A stretch of 64,000 nt of DNA from Microbacterium binotii (GCF_021398715.1 NZ_CP090347.1:248001-312000); one strand, 5' to 3'; shown: positions 18,887 through 27,229, numbered from the stretch's first letter. The notes: generated by a model from the sequence alone, not told the origin. Translations and numbers: made by a program.

Positions 18887-20533
18887 ATGACACGACTGCG
18901 GATACGCACGACGTGGGGTTGGGCTTCGCTCGCCGGTGTCGTTGCGGCGGCGGCCTTCCTCGCAGTCAGCGAGGCGGTCGCTGCCCTCGTCTCCCGGGGC
19001 GCCAGCCCGCTGATCGCGGTCGGATCGTTCGTCATCGACATCGTGCCGCGGCCTCTCAAGGAGTTCGCGATCTCGACGTTCGGCACGGCCGACAAGCCGG
19101 TGCTGCTGGCCTCGCTCGCGGTGGCCGTCGTCATCGCCGCGGCCGTCATCGGCGTCGTCGAGACCGTCCGGCCTCTCTGGGGCATCGTGCTCTTCGCGAT
19201 CGCCGCCGCCCTCGCGACCGCGGCGGTGGTCACGCGTGCGGATGCAGGGGCTCTCGCCGGAGTCGCCTGCGTCGCGGGTGGTGCGGTCGGCATCGCGATG
19301 CTCCTGCTGCTCACCCGACGTCTGCGCCGCTGGAAGCTCGCCGCCGCTGCGGCGCCCGCGGCCACCAGCCCTGTCGAAGAGACCCGCGATGCGCGCTCCG
19401 GCGGCTCGGCACCGCGTCCCCCGTCCCCCGAACGACGCCCGAAGTCCGCGCCGTCCGACGTGCAGATGGACCGCCGCGGGTTCTTCATCCTGACCGGCAT
19501 CGTCGCCGCATCCGCTGTCGTGGTGGGCCTCGGCGCCCGCGCGCTCAACGCGACGACCGCATCCATCCGGCAGATCCGCGATGCGCTCCGGCTGCCCTCA
19601 CCCAAGACCACGGTTCCCGTCCCTCAGGGCGCGGAGCTCGACATCGACGGGATCTCCCCCCTCTTCACCCCCAACGCGGACTTCTACCGCGTCGACACCG
19701 CGCTGACCGTTCCTACGGTCGATCCGAACACGTGGCGCCTCGTCATCGACGGCATGGTCGACAAGCGCGTCGAGCTGAGCTTCGACGATCTGATCGCCCT
19801 CGGGCTCGACGAGTACGTGATCACGCTCACGTGCGTCTCGAACGAGGTCGGCGGCGACCTGGTCGGCAACGCGCGGTGGCTGGGCGTGCCGGTGCGCACC
19901 GTGCTGGCTGCGGCCGGCGTGCAGTCCGGCGCCGACATGGTGCTCTCGCGCAGCGTCGACGGGTTCACCGCATCCACCCCGCTCGAATCGCTGACGGATC
20001 CGGGTGTCGACGCCATCTTCGCGGTCGCGATGAACGGCGAGCCGCTGCCGCTCGAGCACGGTTTTCCCGTGCGGATGGTGGTTCCCGGACTTTATGGCTA
20101 CGTGTCGGCGACGAAGTGGGTGGAGGAGCTGAAGGTCACGACCTTCGCCGCCGACACCGCCTACTGGACGCCCCGCGGTTACAGCGAACGCGCACCCATC
20201 AAGTTCTCGTCGCGCGTCGACACCCCGAAGATCGGCAAGCCGGTCGCGGCGGGCAAGGTGCCGATTGCCGGCATGGCGTGGGCGCAGGGCGTCGGCATCT
20301 CGGCGGTCGAAGTGAGCATCGACAACGGCGAGTGGCAGCGTGCCACCCTCTCCTCGCCCGTCAACAAGGACTCCTGGGTGCAGTGGGTGCTCGAGTGGGA
20401 CGCGACTCCCGGCTCGCACTACATCGCGGTGCGTGCGATCAACGCCGCGGGCGAGCTGCAGATCGAGGAGTCCGCACCGATCGCCCCCGACGGCTCGTCC
20501 GGTTGGCAGCGCACGCTCGTGACGGTGAGCTGA
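18887..20533 (+). CDS. membrane-bound molybdopterin oxidoreductase, sulfite-oxidase family
   Basis: 548 residues. The N-terminal 140 residues hold about four helices, then a polar linker and another helix (GFFILTGIVAASAVVVGLGA) at about 200. The catalytic part from residue 250 is a sulfite-oxidase-type fold: VITLTCVSNEVGGDLVGNAR carries the Cys expected to ligate molybdenum, and MVVPGLYGYVSATKWVEELK is a family hallmark. A C-terminal dimerisation domain follows (GMAWAQGVGISAVEVSIDNG). It should work on the outer face of the membrane. Substrate and electron acceptor are unknown. It is 58 bases downstream of the fasciclin gene, probably one unit. Confidence 0.9.
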   Translation: MTRLRIRTTWGWASLAGVVAAAAFLAVSEAVAALVSRGASPLIAVGSFVIDIVPRPLKEFAISTFGTADKPVLLASLAVAVVIAAAVIGVVETVRPLWGIVLFAIAAALATAAVVTRADAGALAGVACVAGGAVGIAMLLLLTRRLRRWKLAAAAAPAATSPVEETRDARSGGSAPRPPSPERRPKSAPSDVQMDRRGFFILTGIVAASAVVVGLGARALNATTASIRQIRDALRLPSPKTTVPVPQGAELDIDGISPLFTPNADFYRVDTALTVPTVDPNTWRLVIDGMVDKRVELSFDDLIALGLDEYVITLTCVSNEVGGDLVGNARWLGVPVRTVLAAAGVQSGADMVLSRSVDGFTASTPLESLTDPGVDAIFAVAMNGEPLPLEHGFPVRMVVPGLYGYVSATKWVEELKVTTFAADTAYWTPRGYSERAPIKFSSRVDTPKIGKPVAAGKVPIAGMAWAQGVGISAVEVSIDNGEWQRATLSSPVNKDSWVQWVLEWDATPGSHYIAVRAINAAGELQIEESAPIAPDGSSGWQRTLVTVS

Positions 20534-20647
20534 GGGCGCGCGAGCATCGACTCGCGAGACTGCTCCGGTAGCACGGCGCGGGTCGAGGCGCCATCGGGTG
20601 GGCCGGCCGCATCCGTCGCCGTAGCGTCGCGGGCGCGAGGAGGTGGC

Positions 20648-21451
20648 ATGGGTCGCGACGTGCGCGTGGGGATCTCGGGGTGGAACTACCCGTCGTGGCG
20701 GGGCGATTTGTACCCGAAGGGGCTCGCACACGCAAGGGAGCTCGCCTACGTCGGCGAGCGGATGCGGAGCGTCGAGCTCAACGGATCGTTCTACTCGCTG
20801 CGGCGGCCCACGAGCTATCAGCGCTGGCGGGATGCGGTGCCGGACGACTTCGTCTTCGCCATCAAAGGCTCGCGCTACATCACCCACATGCTCCGCCTGC
20901 GCGATGTCGATCAGGCGCTGGCGAACTTCTTCGCGTCGGGCGTGCTGGCGCTCGGCCCGAAGCTCGGCCCTGTGCTGTGGCAGCTTCCGGAGCGCGAGGA
21001 GTTCGACGTCGACGTGCTCGAGGACTTCCTGTCGCGTCTACCGGTGTCGACGGGCGGCGCCGTGGAGCTCGCCCGGCGTCACGACGCGCGGGTCGAGGGA
21101 CGAGCGTGGCTCGAGATCGACGAGGACCGGCCCCTTCGGTACGCGTTGGAGCCGCGTGCCCGCTCGTTCGAGTCCCCGGCGCTCGCGGCCCTGCTGCGGG
21201 AGCACGACGTGGCGCTCGTCGCCGCCGACTCTGCGGGAACCTGGCCCGGATTCGGCGAGCAGACCGCATCCTTCGCCTACGCGCGCCTGCACGGGTCGAC
21301 GGACCTGTACGCGAGCGGTTACACGGATGCGGAGCTCGACGCCTGGGCGGAGCGGATCTCAGGGTGGTCGGGCGACGTGTACGTCTACTTCGACAACGAC
21401 GCGCGCGGACGGGCGCCGCACGACGCCCTTGCGCTCGCCGCGCGGGTATGA
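20648..21451 (+). CDS. DUF72 domain protein
   Basis: 267 residues, ATG preceded by GAGGAGG. It has the DUF72 (YecE-like) TIM-barrel signatures GISGWNYPSWRGDLYPKG, VELNGSFYSLRRPTSYQRW, FAIKGSRYITHMLRL, LGPVLWQLPE and YVYFDNDARGRAPHDAL. The family is widespread, and no biochemical function is firmly established. A TAGCGT -10 candidate lies at about 20622. The gene stands alone and is convergent with the copper chaperone gene. Confidence 0.9.
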   Translation: MGRDVRVGISGWNYPSWRGDLYPKGLAHARELAYVGERMRSVELNGSFYSLRRPTSYQRWRDAVPDDFVFAIKGSRYITHMLRLRDVDQALANFFASGVLALGPKLGPVLWQLPEREEFDVDVLEDFLSRLPVSTGGAVELARRHDARVEGRAWLEIDEDRPLRYALEPRARSFESPALAALLREHDVALVAADSAGTWPGFGEQTASFAYARLHGSTDLYASGYTDAELDAWAERISGWSGDVYVYFDNDARGRAPHDALALAARV

Positions 21452-21475
21452 CGCTCGGCAGCGCGAGGGCGCGGC

Positions 21476-21781
21476 TCAGGCCAGCGCGTAACCGGCCTCG
21501 TCGATCGCGGCGGCGATCACCTGCGGGTCCACGGGGGTTGCGGCGCGGAACGTGACACGCGATGTGCCGCCGGCCTGCAGGTCGACGGAGACGTCGGTCA
21601 CCCCCTCGATGGCGGTGAGCTCCTGGGTGACGGCCGATACGCAGTGCGCGCACGTCATCCCGGTGACGAGGATCTCCTGGGCGTCGGCGGCTGCCGGCTC
21701 GGATGCGTGGTGGTCGCCGTGACCGCCGCAGGCGCATGCCGCCTTGGGCTCGGTGCGGCCGAACTCGATGCGCTGAATCAT
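21476..21781 (-). CDS. heavy-metal-associated (copper chaperone, CopZ-like) protein
   Basis: 101 residues. The HMA domain covers residues 35-101: ILVTGMTCAHCVSAVTQELT holds the metal pair CxxC, followed by GVTDVSVDLQAGGTSRVTF. The N-terminal 30 residues are unusual for a plain CopZ: ACACGGHGDHHA offers extra Cys and His ligands. It probably hands Cu(I) to an efflux ATPase, which is not in view. A CsoR-type palindrome lies 23 bases upstream of the start, so copper derepression is likely. Confidence 0.9.
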   Translation of the reverse strand: MIQRIEFGRTEPKAACACGGHGDHHASEPAAADAQEILVTGMTCAHCVSAVTQELTAIEGVTDVSVDLQAGGTSRVTFRAATPVDPQVIAAAIDEAGYALA

Positions 21782-21803
21782 GTGGGCTCCGTTCCGTCAT
21801 CAG

Positions 21804-21822
21804 CATACCCCGAGGGGGTATG
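21804..21822. promoter_or_regulatory. CsoR-type copper operator
   Basis: CATACCCC-GAG-GGGGTATG is a perfect 19-bp dyad, the A/T plus C-run plus G-run form that CsoR repressors recognise in actinobacteria. It is directly upstream of the copper chaperone gene. No csoR gene is seen in the window. Confidence 0.75.
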
Positions 21823-21901
21823 GGTGAGCGAGGGTTGGGGCTCACTCTACGGTGATGTGGATAACGCTCCGGCCGTTCGGCGCCGTCTGTAAGCTCCCTC
21901 C

Positions 21902-22519
21902 GTGCCGATCTCTCGCCCGCTCACCCGACTCTTCGCCGCCCTCGCACTCGGATGCGGCGCCGCGCTGCTCGCATCCTGCGCCGCCGCTGCTCCGGCCCCT
22001 GCCGAATCGGAGCCGGCCGCGGGCGATGGACAGCCGTCCGAGCCGGCTGCCGGAAGCTCGCAGGGCGGCGGCGAGTACACGGTGGCGGATGTCGTCGCAC
22101 GCTATCCCTCGTGCGCCGCCATCGGCGCGCTCGTCTCCGCACAGATCGAGGGGATGGAGCTCGTGGACGATGCCGTCGACAGTGAGTCCGTGCGCTGCAT
22201 GTGGAAGTCGCCCACCAACGCCGATGTCATCGCGTCCTTCGGCGCGACCGTCGACGCCAACATGGGCGCGGACGACGTTCCCACGAAGGACATCATCGAG
22301 CTGTCTGGACTCGAGTACGTGCCGGATGCGGGGCTCGAGGCCGCCGGCGGCATCGCGAACCTGGGCCGCGCGGTCGGAGACCTCCGGAGTCTGACGACGG
22401 TCACGAACGTGCCCGGGGTCTACGTGACGCTCACGCAGACGAAGCTCGGAGTCGATCCCGACTTCGGCGGCACCCCGGCCGTCGCGGTCGCGAAGCAGCT
22501 ACTCGGCATCGACGGCTGA
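21902..22519 (+). CDS. lipoprotein of unknown function
   Basis: 205 residues, GTG start. The signal peptide runs to a lipobox (LLASC, Cys about residue 26), followed by an Ala/Pro/Glu-rich linker. The rest is a single secreted domain with two Cys (YPSCAAIGALVSAQIEGMEL and VRCMWKSPTNAD). These could form a disulfide, in a layout loosely like DUF3558 lipoproteins. TAAGCT lies exactly 6 bases before the GTG, so the message is probably leaderless. Function unknown. Confidence 0.82.
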   Translation: MPISRPLTRLFAALALGCGAALLASCAAAAPAPAESEPAAGDGQPSEPAAGSSQGGGEYTVADVVARYPSCAAIGALVSAQIEGMELVDDAVDSESVRCMWKSPTNADVIASFGATVDANMGADDVPTKDIIELSGLEYVPDAGLEAAGGIANLGRAVGDLRSLTTVTNVPGVYVTLTQTKLGVDPDFGGTPAVAVAKQLLGIDG

Positions 22520-22565
22520 CTCGCACGACGGCCCTCCCTGTCGGAAGCGGATCTACGCTCGAGGG

Positions 22566-22703
22566 GTGACCTCTCGACAGCCCCCGTGGGTATGTCCCAC
22601 CTGCGGTGATGCGCTGCGGTTCGAGATCCTCGACGACGAGGCGTTCCTCGTCGCGTGGTCGTGCCTGAACTGCGGCCTCGTCCGGGTGACCGAACCCGCC
22701 TGA
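22566..22703 (+). CDS. small zinc-ribbon protein
   Basis: 45 residues, easily missed by size cut-offs. It begins MTSRQPPWVCPTCGDALRFE and later has WSCLNCGLVRV. The two CxxC pairs are 20 residues apart, the spacing of a zinc ribbon. TACGCT ends exactly 6 bases before the GTG, the same promoter-to-start spacing as eleven other genes here, which supports that it is expressed. No partner is evident. Confidence 0.65.
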   Translation: MTSRQPPWVCPTCGDALRFEILDDEAFLVAWSCLNCGLVRVTEPA

Positions 22704-22720
22704 GTCGTTCTGCCGTGGTC

Positions 22721-22747
22721 GTTGAGCCGCCGATCCGTCGGCTCAAC
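22721..22747. terminator. bidirectional hairpin between zinc-ribbon and aldo/keto reductase genes
   Basis: 9-bp arms GTTGAGCCG/CGGCTCAAC with a 9-base loop lie between two convergent genes and overlap the reductase stop codon. Confidence 0.5.
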
Positions 22748-23765
22748 CCGCCATCCGCTCCGACACGGGCCTACGGCGCAGCACAGCGTCGCCCACCTCC
22801 GGTCCGCGGTAGACCATGTCCATCGCGCCGATGCTCTCCCCGGGGGCGACGATGGCGTCGATGCGGTCGAGCACCTCGTCCGACAGGGCGACCTCCGTGC
22901 CTGCGAGCGTGGATTCCAGCTGCTCCATCGTCCGCGGTCCGATGATCGCCGAGGTCACTCCCGGGTGGGCGAGAGTGAACGCCATCGCCAGGTGTGAGAG
23001 GGGGAGGCCGACCTCGTCCGCCAGGGCGACGAGCTGCTCGATCGTTGCCAGCCGGCGCTCGTCGCGGAAGTGCTGCATGCCGGTGCCGGCGCGGAAGTTG
23101 TCGTTGGCCTGGCCCGCCCGGTACTTGCCGGACAGCGCGCCACCGGCGAGGGGACTGTAGACGAGCGTGCCCATTCCGTACCGCTGCGCGACGGGAAGGA
23201 TCTCGCGCTCGATCTCCCTGTCGAGGATCGAGTAGTTCGGCTGCTCCGTGCGCAAGCGCTCGAAGCCGCGCCGCTCGGAGACCCACTGCGCCTCGACGAT
23301 CTCGGAGCCGCGCATCGACGAGGACCCGATGGCGCGCACCTTGCCCTGGCGCACCAGATCGGTCAGGGCGGAGAGGGTCTCCTCGATGTCCGTGTCGGGG
23401 TCGGGGCGGTGGAGCTGATAGAGGTCGATGTAGTCGGTGTCAAGGTTGCGGAGCGAGCGCTCGACCGCATCCATGATCCAGCGACGGGAGGCGCCCCGAT
23501 GGTTGATGTCGTCATCGACGGGGCCGTAGAACTTTGTGGCGAGGATGACCTCGTCGCGGCGACCGCGGAGCGCTTCGCCGACCACCTCTTCGGAGTCGCC
23601 GTAGCGATCCGCCGTGTCCACGACGTTGATGCCGGCGTCGAGGGCGCGGTGGATGATCCGGATGCCCTCCTGCCGGTCCGGGTTGCCGTACGAGCCGAGC
23701 ATCATGGCGCCGAGGGCGTAGGGGGTCACCTTGATGCCGGTGCGGCCGAGGGTGCGGTACTGCAT
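22743..23765 (-). CDS. aldo/keto reductase
   Basis: 340 residues, with GGAGGAAC before the ATG. The catalytic set of the AKR fold is present: Tyr in NVVDTADRYGDSEEVVGEAL, Lys in VILATKFYGP and His in DLYQLHRPDPDTD. The start MQYRTLGRTGIKVTPYALGA is typical of the YajO/AKR11-13 type. It reduces carbonyls with NADPH in the cytoplasm. It is divergent from a TetR-family gene, and two palindromic operators lie in between, so it is probably repressed by that regulator. Confidence 0.93.
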   Translation of the reverse strand: MQYRTLGRTGIKVTPYALGAMMLGSYGNPDRQEGIRIIHRALDAGINVVDTADRYGDSEEVVGEALRGRRDEVILATKFYGPVDDDINHRGASRRWIMDAVERSLRNLDTDYIDLYQLHRPDPDTDIEETLSALTDLVRQGKVRAIGSSSMRGSEIVEAQWVSERRGFERLRTEQPNYSILDREIEREILPVAQRYGMGTLVYSPLAGGALSGKYRAGQANDNFRAGTGMQHFRDERRLATIEQLVALADEVGLPLSHLAMAFTLAHPGVTSAIIGPRTMEQLESTLAGTEVALSDEVLDRIDAIVAPGESIGAMDMVYRGPEVGDAVLRRRPVSERMAG

Positions 23766-23790
23766 GAGTTCCTCCGCTAGTCTGTGGAAT

Positions 23791-23837
23791 GCGGAACATT
23801 GTTCCGCTCTCGCTCACAATACGGAACACTGTTCCGT
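23791..23837. promoter_or_regulatory. two TetR operators between the reductase and regulator genes
   Basis: GCGGAACATTGTTCCGC (23791-23807) and ACGGAACACTGTTCCGT (23821-23837) are 17-bp dyads sharing CGGAACA-TGTTCCG. Their centres are 30 bp apart, about three helical turns. They overlap the promoter regions of both divergent genes. Confidence 0.8.
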
Positions 23838-23859
23838 TTGGCAAGGAGGTCTCGCCGAC

Positions 23860-24435
23860 GTGTCCGTGGAACCGGCTGCCGCAGCGCCTCGTCGCCCCCG
23901 TGCGGATGCGGCCCACAACTCCGCCGCGCTCCTCGCTGCCGCGCGGGTCGTCTTCGCCCGCTCGGGCGTCGATGCTCCCGCGCGCGAGATCGCCGCGGAG
24001 GCCGGCGTCGGCGTCGGCACTCTCTACCGGCACTTCCCTCATCGCGCGGCACTCGTCGCCGCGGTGTTCACGACGGAGATCGACGCCACGGCCGCCGCTG
24101 CTGCAGAACTGCTCGACGAGCTCCCCCCGGGCGAGGCGCTCGATCAATGGGTCGAGCGATTCACTCGGTTCGTCGCCACGAAGCAGGGCCTCTCGGCGGC
24201 GCTGCAATCCGGAGATCCGGCGTTCGAGTCACTGCCGGCCCACTTCGTCGCGAAGCTGGGGCCGGCCATCCGCATGCTCCTGGATGCGGCAGCGGATGCG
24301 GGCGAGGTGCGGCCGGGCGTCGATCCGATCCAGCTGCTGCAGGCCATCGGCGACCTCAGCCACCGCGCGCCGTCGGCGGACGGTTCGCCGAATGCGATGG
24401 TCCGCCTCTTGCTGGACGGGTTGCGGCTGCGTTAG
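23860..24435 (+). CDS. TetR/AcrR family transcriptional regulator
   Basis: 191 residues from the GTG at 23860, which has a strong AAGGAGGT 9 bases upstream. Upstream in-frame codons run through the operators and were excluded. The N-terminal HTH is typical: FARSGVDAPAREIAAEAGVG then TLYRHFPHRAALVAAVF. The C-terminal ligand domain has the WVERFTRFVATKQGLSAAL pattern common to actinobacterial TetR proteins. It probably represses itself and the divergent aldo/keto reductase. The inducer is unknown. Confidence 0.92.
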   Translation: MSVEPAAAAPRRPRADAAHNSAALLAAARVVFARSGVDAPAREIAAEAGVGVGTLYRHFPHRAALVAAVFTTEIDATAAAAAELLDELPPGEALDQWVERFTRFVATKQGLSAALQSGDPAFESLPAHFVAKLGPAIRMLLDAAADAGEVRPGVDPIQLLQAIGDLSHRAPSADGSPNAMVRLLLDGLRLR

Positions 24436-24508
24436 CGGTCAGGCCGCGTGTCTCGCTGCGCTCGCGGGGCGACCGGGGAACTGCGATGCGCCGACGGAAC
24501 GTGCAAGG

Positions 24509-24613
24509 AAAAGCAAAACCCCCGCCATGTAGAAGCTAGGCGAGGGTTTCTGGGACCGTTGTAACGACGGTCCGTGTGGCTCCGACGGGCGTCGATCCCG
24601 TGACCTCACGATT
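24509..24613. repeat. att-type direct repeat, distal copy
   Basis: Identical over 105 bp to 27846-27950. It contains the tRNA-Phe terminator hairpin, a second hairpin (GGACCGT/ACGGTCC) and the last 40 or so bases of the tRNA up to the anticodon stem. Identity stops at ATT/A versus ATT/T. Bases 24614-24980, just inside the island, hold no supported gene. Confidence 0.92.
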
Positions 24614-24980
24614 AAGAGTTCAGCCCTATCAGGCGTTTTCGCGGGCAACTGAGAACTTCGCTTACCCCTGGTCGGAGCTGCTTTTCGTTGCTGTGTGCAA
24701 CCCGCGGCTGTCTCCAAATTTGCGGGGTAGAAGCGGAATTTGGGTCCAGTCTCGCGTCATCCACCACCGTGTGCAGAAAACCGGCCCGGAGGTCCTCCCC
24801 CTACGCTGGCTGCGTCGTTGTCATGAGTTTCGCAATCGACCGAGTCAGGGGCTCACCGTTATCCACAGGTCGAGCCAACGCCGTCCGGCGGTCCCTCAGG
24901 CGCGACGGAGCCAATCTCGATCCTGACGTTCGCGCCCGCAGATCTACCTGCATACCGATGACAACCGGCATCATTGGCTC

Positions 24981-25220
24981 ATGTCCAAAGTGCGCGCATC
25001 TGAGTACAGCAGCTTCGACGCGATTCCGATTGGCGCGAAGGTGCACTTGCGTTTAAAGGGCGACGACGAGACGGTTGAGCCGACCTTCCGGAATGCGGAA
25101 AAGGTCAGCGAGGCTGCGGGGCCTGAAGGTGAGAAGCACGCGGACTTCCGGCTGCCCGGCAACTCGTACGCTACGGAGATCAGCGAGAAGACTTACGTCG
25201 CCTGGACGCGCCACGAGTAG
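24981..25220 (+). CDS. hypothetical protein, island
   Basis: 79 residues, ATG start. It is polar and charged, with MSKVRASEYSSFDAIPIGAK, then HLRLKGDDETVEP and a C-terminal YVAWTRHE. No signal peptide, membrane segment or known motif is recognised. No strong ribosome site is seen. Codon use is less GC-biased than in the flanking core genes, in line with its island position. It could be a real small cargo gene or a fragment. Confidence 0.4.
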   Translation: MSKVRASEYSSFDAIPIGAKVHLRLKGDDETVEPTFRNAEKVSEAAGPEGEKHADFRLPGNSYATEISEKTYVAWTRHE

Positions 25221-25363
25221 GACACGCATACGCAAGATTCTCGCAGCCAGCAGGGGACGATGGGGTTGGCGGACTAGGCGATCGTGACAGAGAATATTCG
25301 GCTCTTCGAAGCCGTGCTGTTGCACTGCGGGAGGGCGCGAAAGAAGCTTTGCCCAGGGGCCCG

Positions 25364-25403
25364 ATAAACTTATCAAGCGCCCAATGCGCCGATAAATTTA
25401 TCA
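25364..25403. repeat. paired AT-rich palindromes GATAAAYTTATC
   Basis: GATAAACTTATC (25364-25375) and GATAAATTTATC (25392-25403) start 28 bp apart, each followed by CA(A/G)CG-like sequence. They stand out in a GC-rich setting and look like binding sites. The rest of 25221-25483 has no supported gene. Confidence 0.55.
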
Positions 25404-25483
25404 GCGTGCGTGGATTGATCGCCCCGAACGAGATGCAGCGACGATTGGGCAACTGCGGGCTTGGCCATCAGTAGGGTCGTGCC

Positions 25484-25801
25484 ATGAACTCTCGTCGATG
25501 GTCCGTCTGGGTCCTCGAGCTGGTTGCTACCGCGCTCGTCATCTCGGGGCTGATCTACGTCGCAGGCTTTCGCTACGCGAGGCCACTCGTTGATCCCGCT
25601 CCGCTGCCCCCAAACTATGGAATGCAAGCGGCCATCGCGTACGGCGGCGCAGGTGTCGTTCTGATCCTTGCGGTAGTCCTGACGCTGTTCATCACCCGTC
25701 GGCCGCAGCCGAGATTCTCCGTCGCGGTGGGCGTTGCGGCAATCGTTGCGGCGAGCGGGATTCTTGTCGCCGTCGTCGCGTTCTTGGTCTCGGCCGCATA
25801 A
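25484..25801 (+). CDS. small three-helix membrane protein, island
   Basis: 105 residues. Three hydrophobic segments: VLELVATALVISGLIYVAGF, AIAYGGAGVVLILAVVLTLF and VAIVAASGILVAVVAFLVS. They are separated by a Pro-rich loop (LVDPAPLPPNYG) and a basic turn (ITRRPQPRF). TAGGGT ends exactly 6 bases before the ATG, the promoter spacing of core genes here, so it is probably expressed as a leaderless message. Function unknown. Confidence 0.6.
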   Translation: MNSRRWSVWVLELVATALVISGLIYVAGFRYARPLVDPAPLPPNYGMQAAIAYGGAGVVLILAVVLTLFITRRPQPRFSVAVGVAAIVAASGILVAVVAFLVSAA

Positions 25802-25883
25802 CGATTCATGCGACTGCATCTAGTGGGTTGCTAGCTTCTCGGGAAACCTCCGCGCTCGCGGAGGCATCTTGAGGGGGGAACTC

Positions 25884-27224
25884 ATGAAACGACGAATACT
25901 CGCAGGAGCTTGCAGCATCGTGCTGACCAGTGCAGCTCTGGTCGCTGCATCTCCCGCGATAGCCGAGTCCACAACGCCGTCGAATGACACGGCACCAGGG
26001 CTACCGACGGTTGGAATTTCCCAGCCTGTGCCCGAGGGATTCGCCATCGCTACGGACCTGCCGGAGATGAAGGCTCTCGACATCGACTCCAGTCTCGCCA
26101 TCAGCGAGATCGTTATGGGCGACGTCGATCGTTCGATCAACACCGTGACCTGGGACAGCGACAGAGACGTCGTGCAGTTCTACGTCTACGGAGATTCCGC
26201 TGAGCTGGGCCGCATCATCGCAGCCGAGCTGCCTAGCGAACAGTCGTGGGAGATCGTCCCGTCGGTGCGGCCTATCGATGAACTCGAAGCGACGATCGAA
26301 CGACTGGCTTCATCGCCAGAATCACTTCCCGCGGGACTCGTGTTCGTCTCCGGAACTCCGGCCGCTGACGGGACATCGATCACGGTTGGTGTCGAGGAGT
26401 CGCCTACCGCGCGTCTGCGCAGCCTGGCTGCTCCGGACACCTTGTTCGGCGTGCCTGTCGAATTCAAGGCAGAGGAGCGCGCGCAGACAACGACCCGCGT
26501 TCAAACGCTTGCCCCGGTCGCCGCGGGCGGGTACATGTCGGGGCCAACATCTGGTGAGGTCAGGTCGTGCACGACTGGCTATCCCGTTATGCGGTACCAG
26601 GACGGCCAATACAACATGATCACCGCGGACCATTGCACTGATATTCAAGGTGCAGAGTGGAAGTGGGGCGGTGGATCGCACTCCGTCGGAAGCTCCACAT
26701 TCCAAGCGCCTGGCGGCACCGACCTCGAACTGTTCATCGAACCCGCATCGCTGTCGACCTGGCTCTTCTACGGAAGCTATACCAACGCGGTCTCCGTGCT
26801 GCCCATCCGTGGGTATGTGTCACCTGTCGGAGGAAACAGTGTCTGCTACAGCGGATCGCGGTCTGGTCTGGTGTGTGCGAACACCCTCGAGAACTCCGAC
26901 ACGTACAACTGCATCTCCTTCTTGCAGTGCTATTGGACACGATGGACCACACAGGTTGATGGAACGCCGGCTGCAGGCAACGGTGATAGTGGCGGGCCGG
27001 TCTTCGTGCCGCTGATTCGCCCCGATGACAACACCATCGGCGCGTACGGCATCGGCATCATCTCCATGATTCCGTACCCCAGCCCGGCGGTCTGCACAGG
27101 AGACCCCGGTACGGGCACGTCGCCCGATGAGGGCCGGAAGTGCTCTGCCAACGTCGGATTCGCGCCGCTGAGTCGTTGGGCGGGTTCACAGTCGACCCAC
27201 CGGCTCGTTATCACGACGCAGTAG
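25884..27224 (+). CDS. secreted trypsin-like serine protease (S1) with propeptide
   Basis: 446 residues from the ATG at 25884, which has GAGGGGGGAA upstream. A signal peptide (KRRILAGACSIVLTSAALVA, then SPAIAES) precedes a pro-region of about 170 residues. The catalytic domain shows the chymotrypsin triad: His in MITADHCTD, Asp in GGTDLELF and Ser in GNGDSGGPVF. Paired Cys fit two or three disulfides. The form resembles streptogrisin or alpha-lytic-type actinobacterial proteases. It is the main cargo of the tRNA-Phe island and is followed by a strong hairpin. Confidence 0.88.
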   Translation: MKRRILAGACSIVLTSAALVAASPAIAESTTPSNDTAPGLPTVGISQPVPEGFAIATDLPEMKALDIDSSLAISEIVMGDVDRSINTVTWDSDRDVVQFYVYGDSAELGRIIAAELPSEQSWEIVPSVRPIDELEATIERLASSPESLPAGLVFVSGTPAADGTSITVGVEESPTARLRSLAAPDTLFGVPVEFKAEERAQTTTRVQTLAPVAAGGYMSGPTSGEVRSCTTGYPVMRYQDGQYNMITADHCTDIQGAEWKWGGGSHSVGSSTFQAPGGTDLELFIEPASLSTWLFYGSYTNAVSVLPIRGYVSPVGGNSVCYSGSRSGLVCANTLENSDTYNCISFLQCYWTRWTTQVDGTPAAGNGDSGGPVFVPLIRPDDNTIGAYGIGIISMIPYPSPAVCTGDPGTGTSPDEGRKCSANVGFAPLSRWAGSQSTHRLVITTQ

Positions 27225-27229
27225 TCGAG

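Noticed and set aside
24571..24613. A second tRNA-Phe
   Set aside because: Only the 3' part up to the anticodon stem is present; the 5' half is missing, so it is the duplicated attachment repeat.
24576..24926. 117-residue plus-strand frame inside the island
   Set aside because: It starts in the tRNA remnant, has no ribosome site and no protein-like features.
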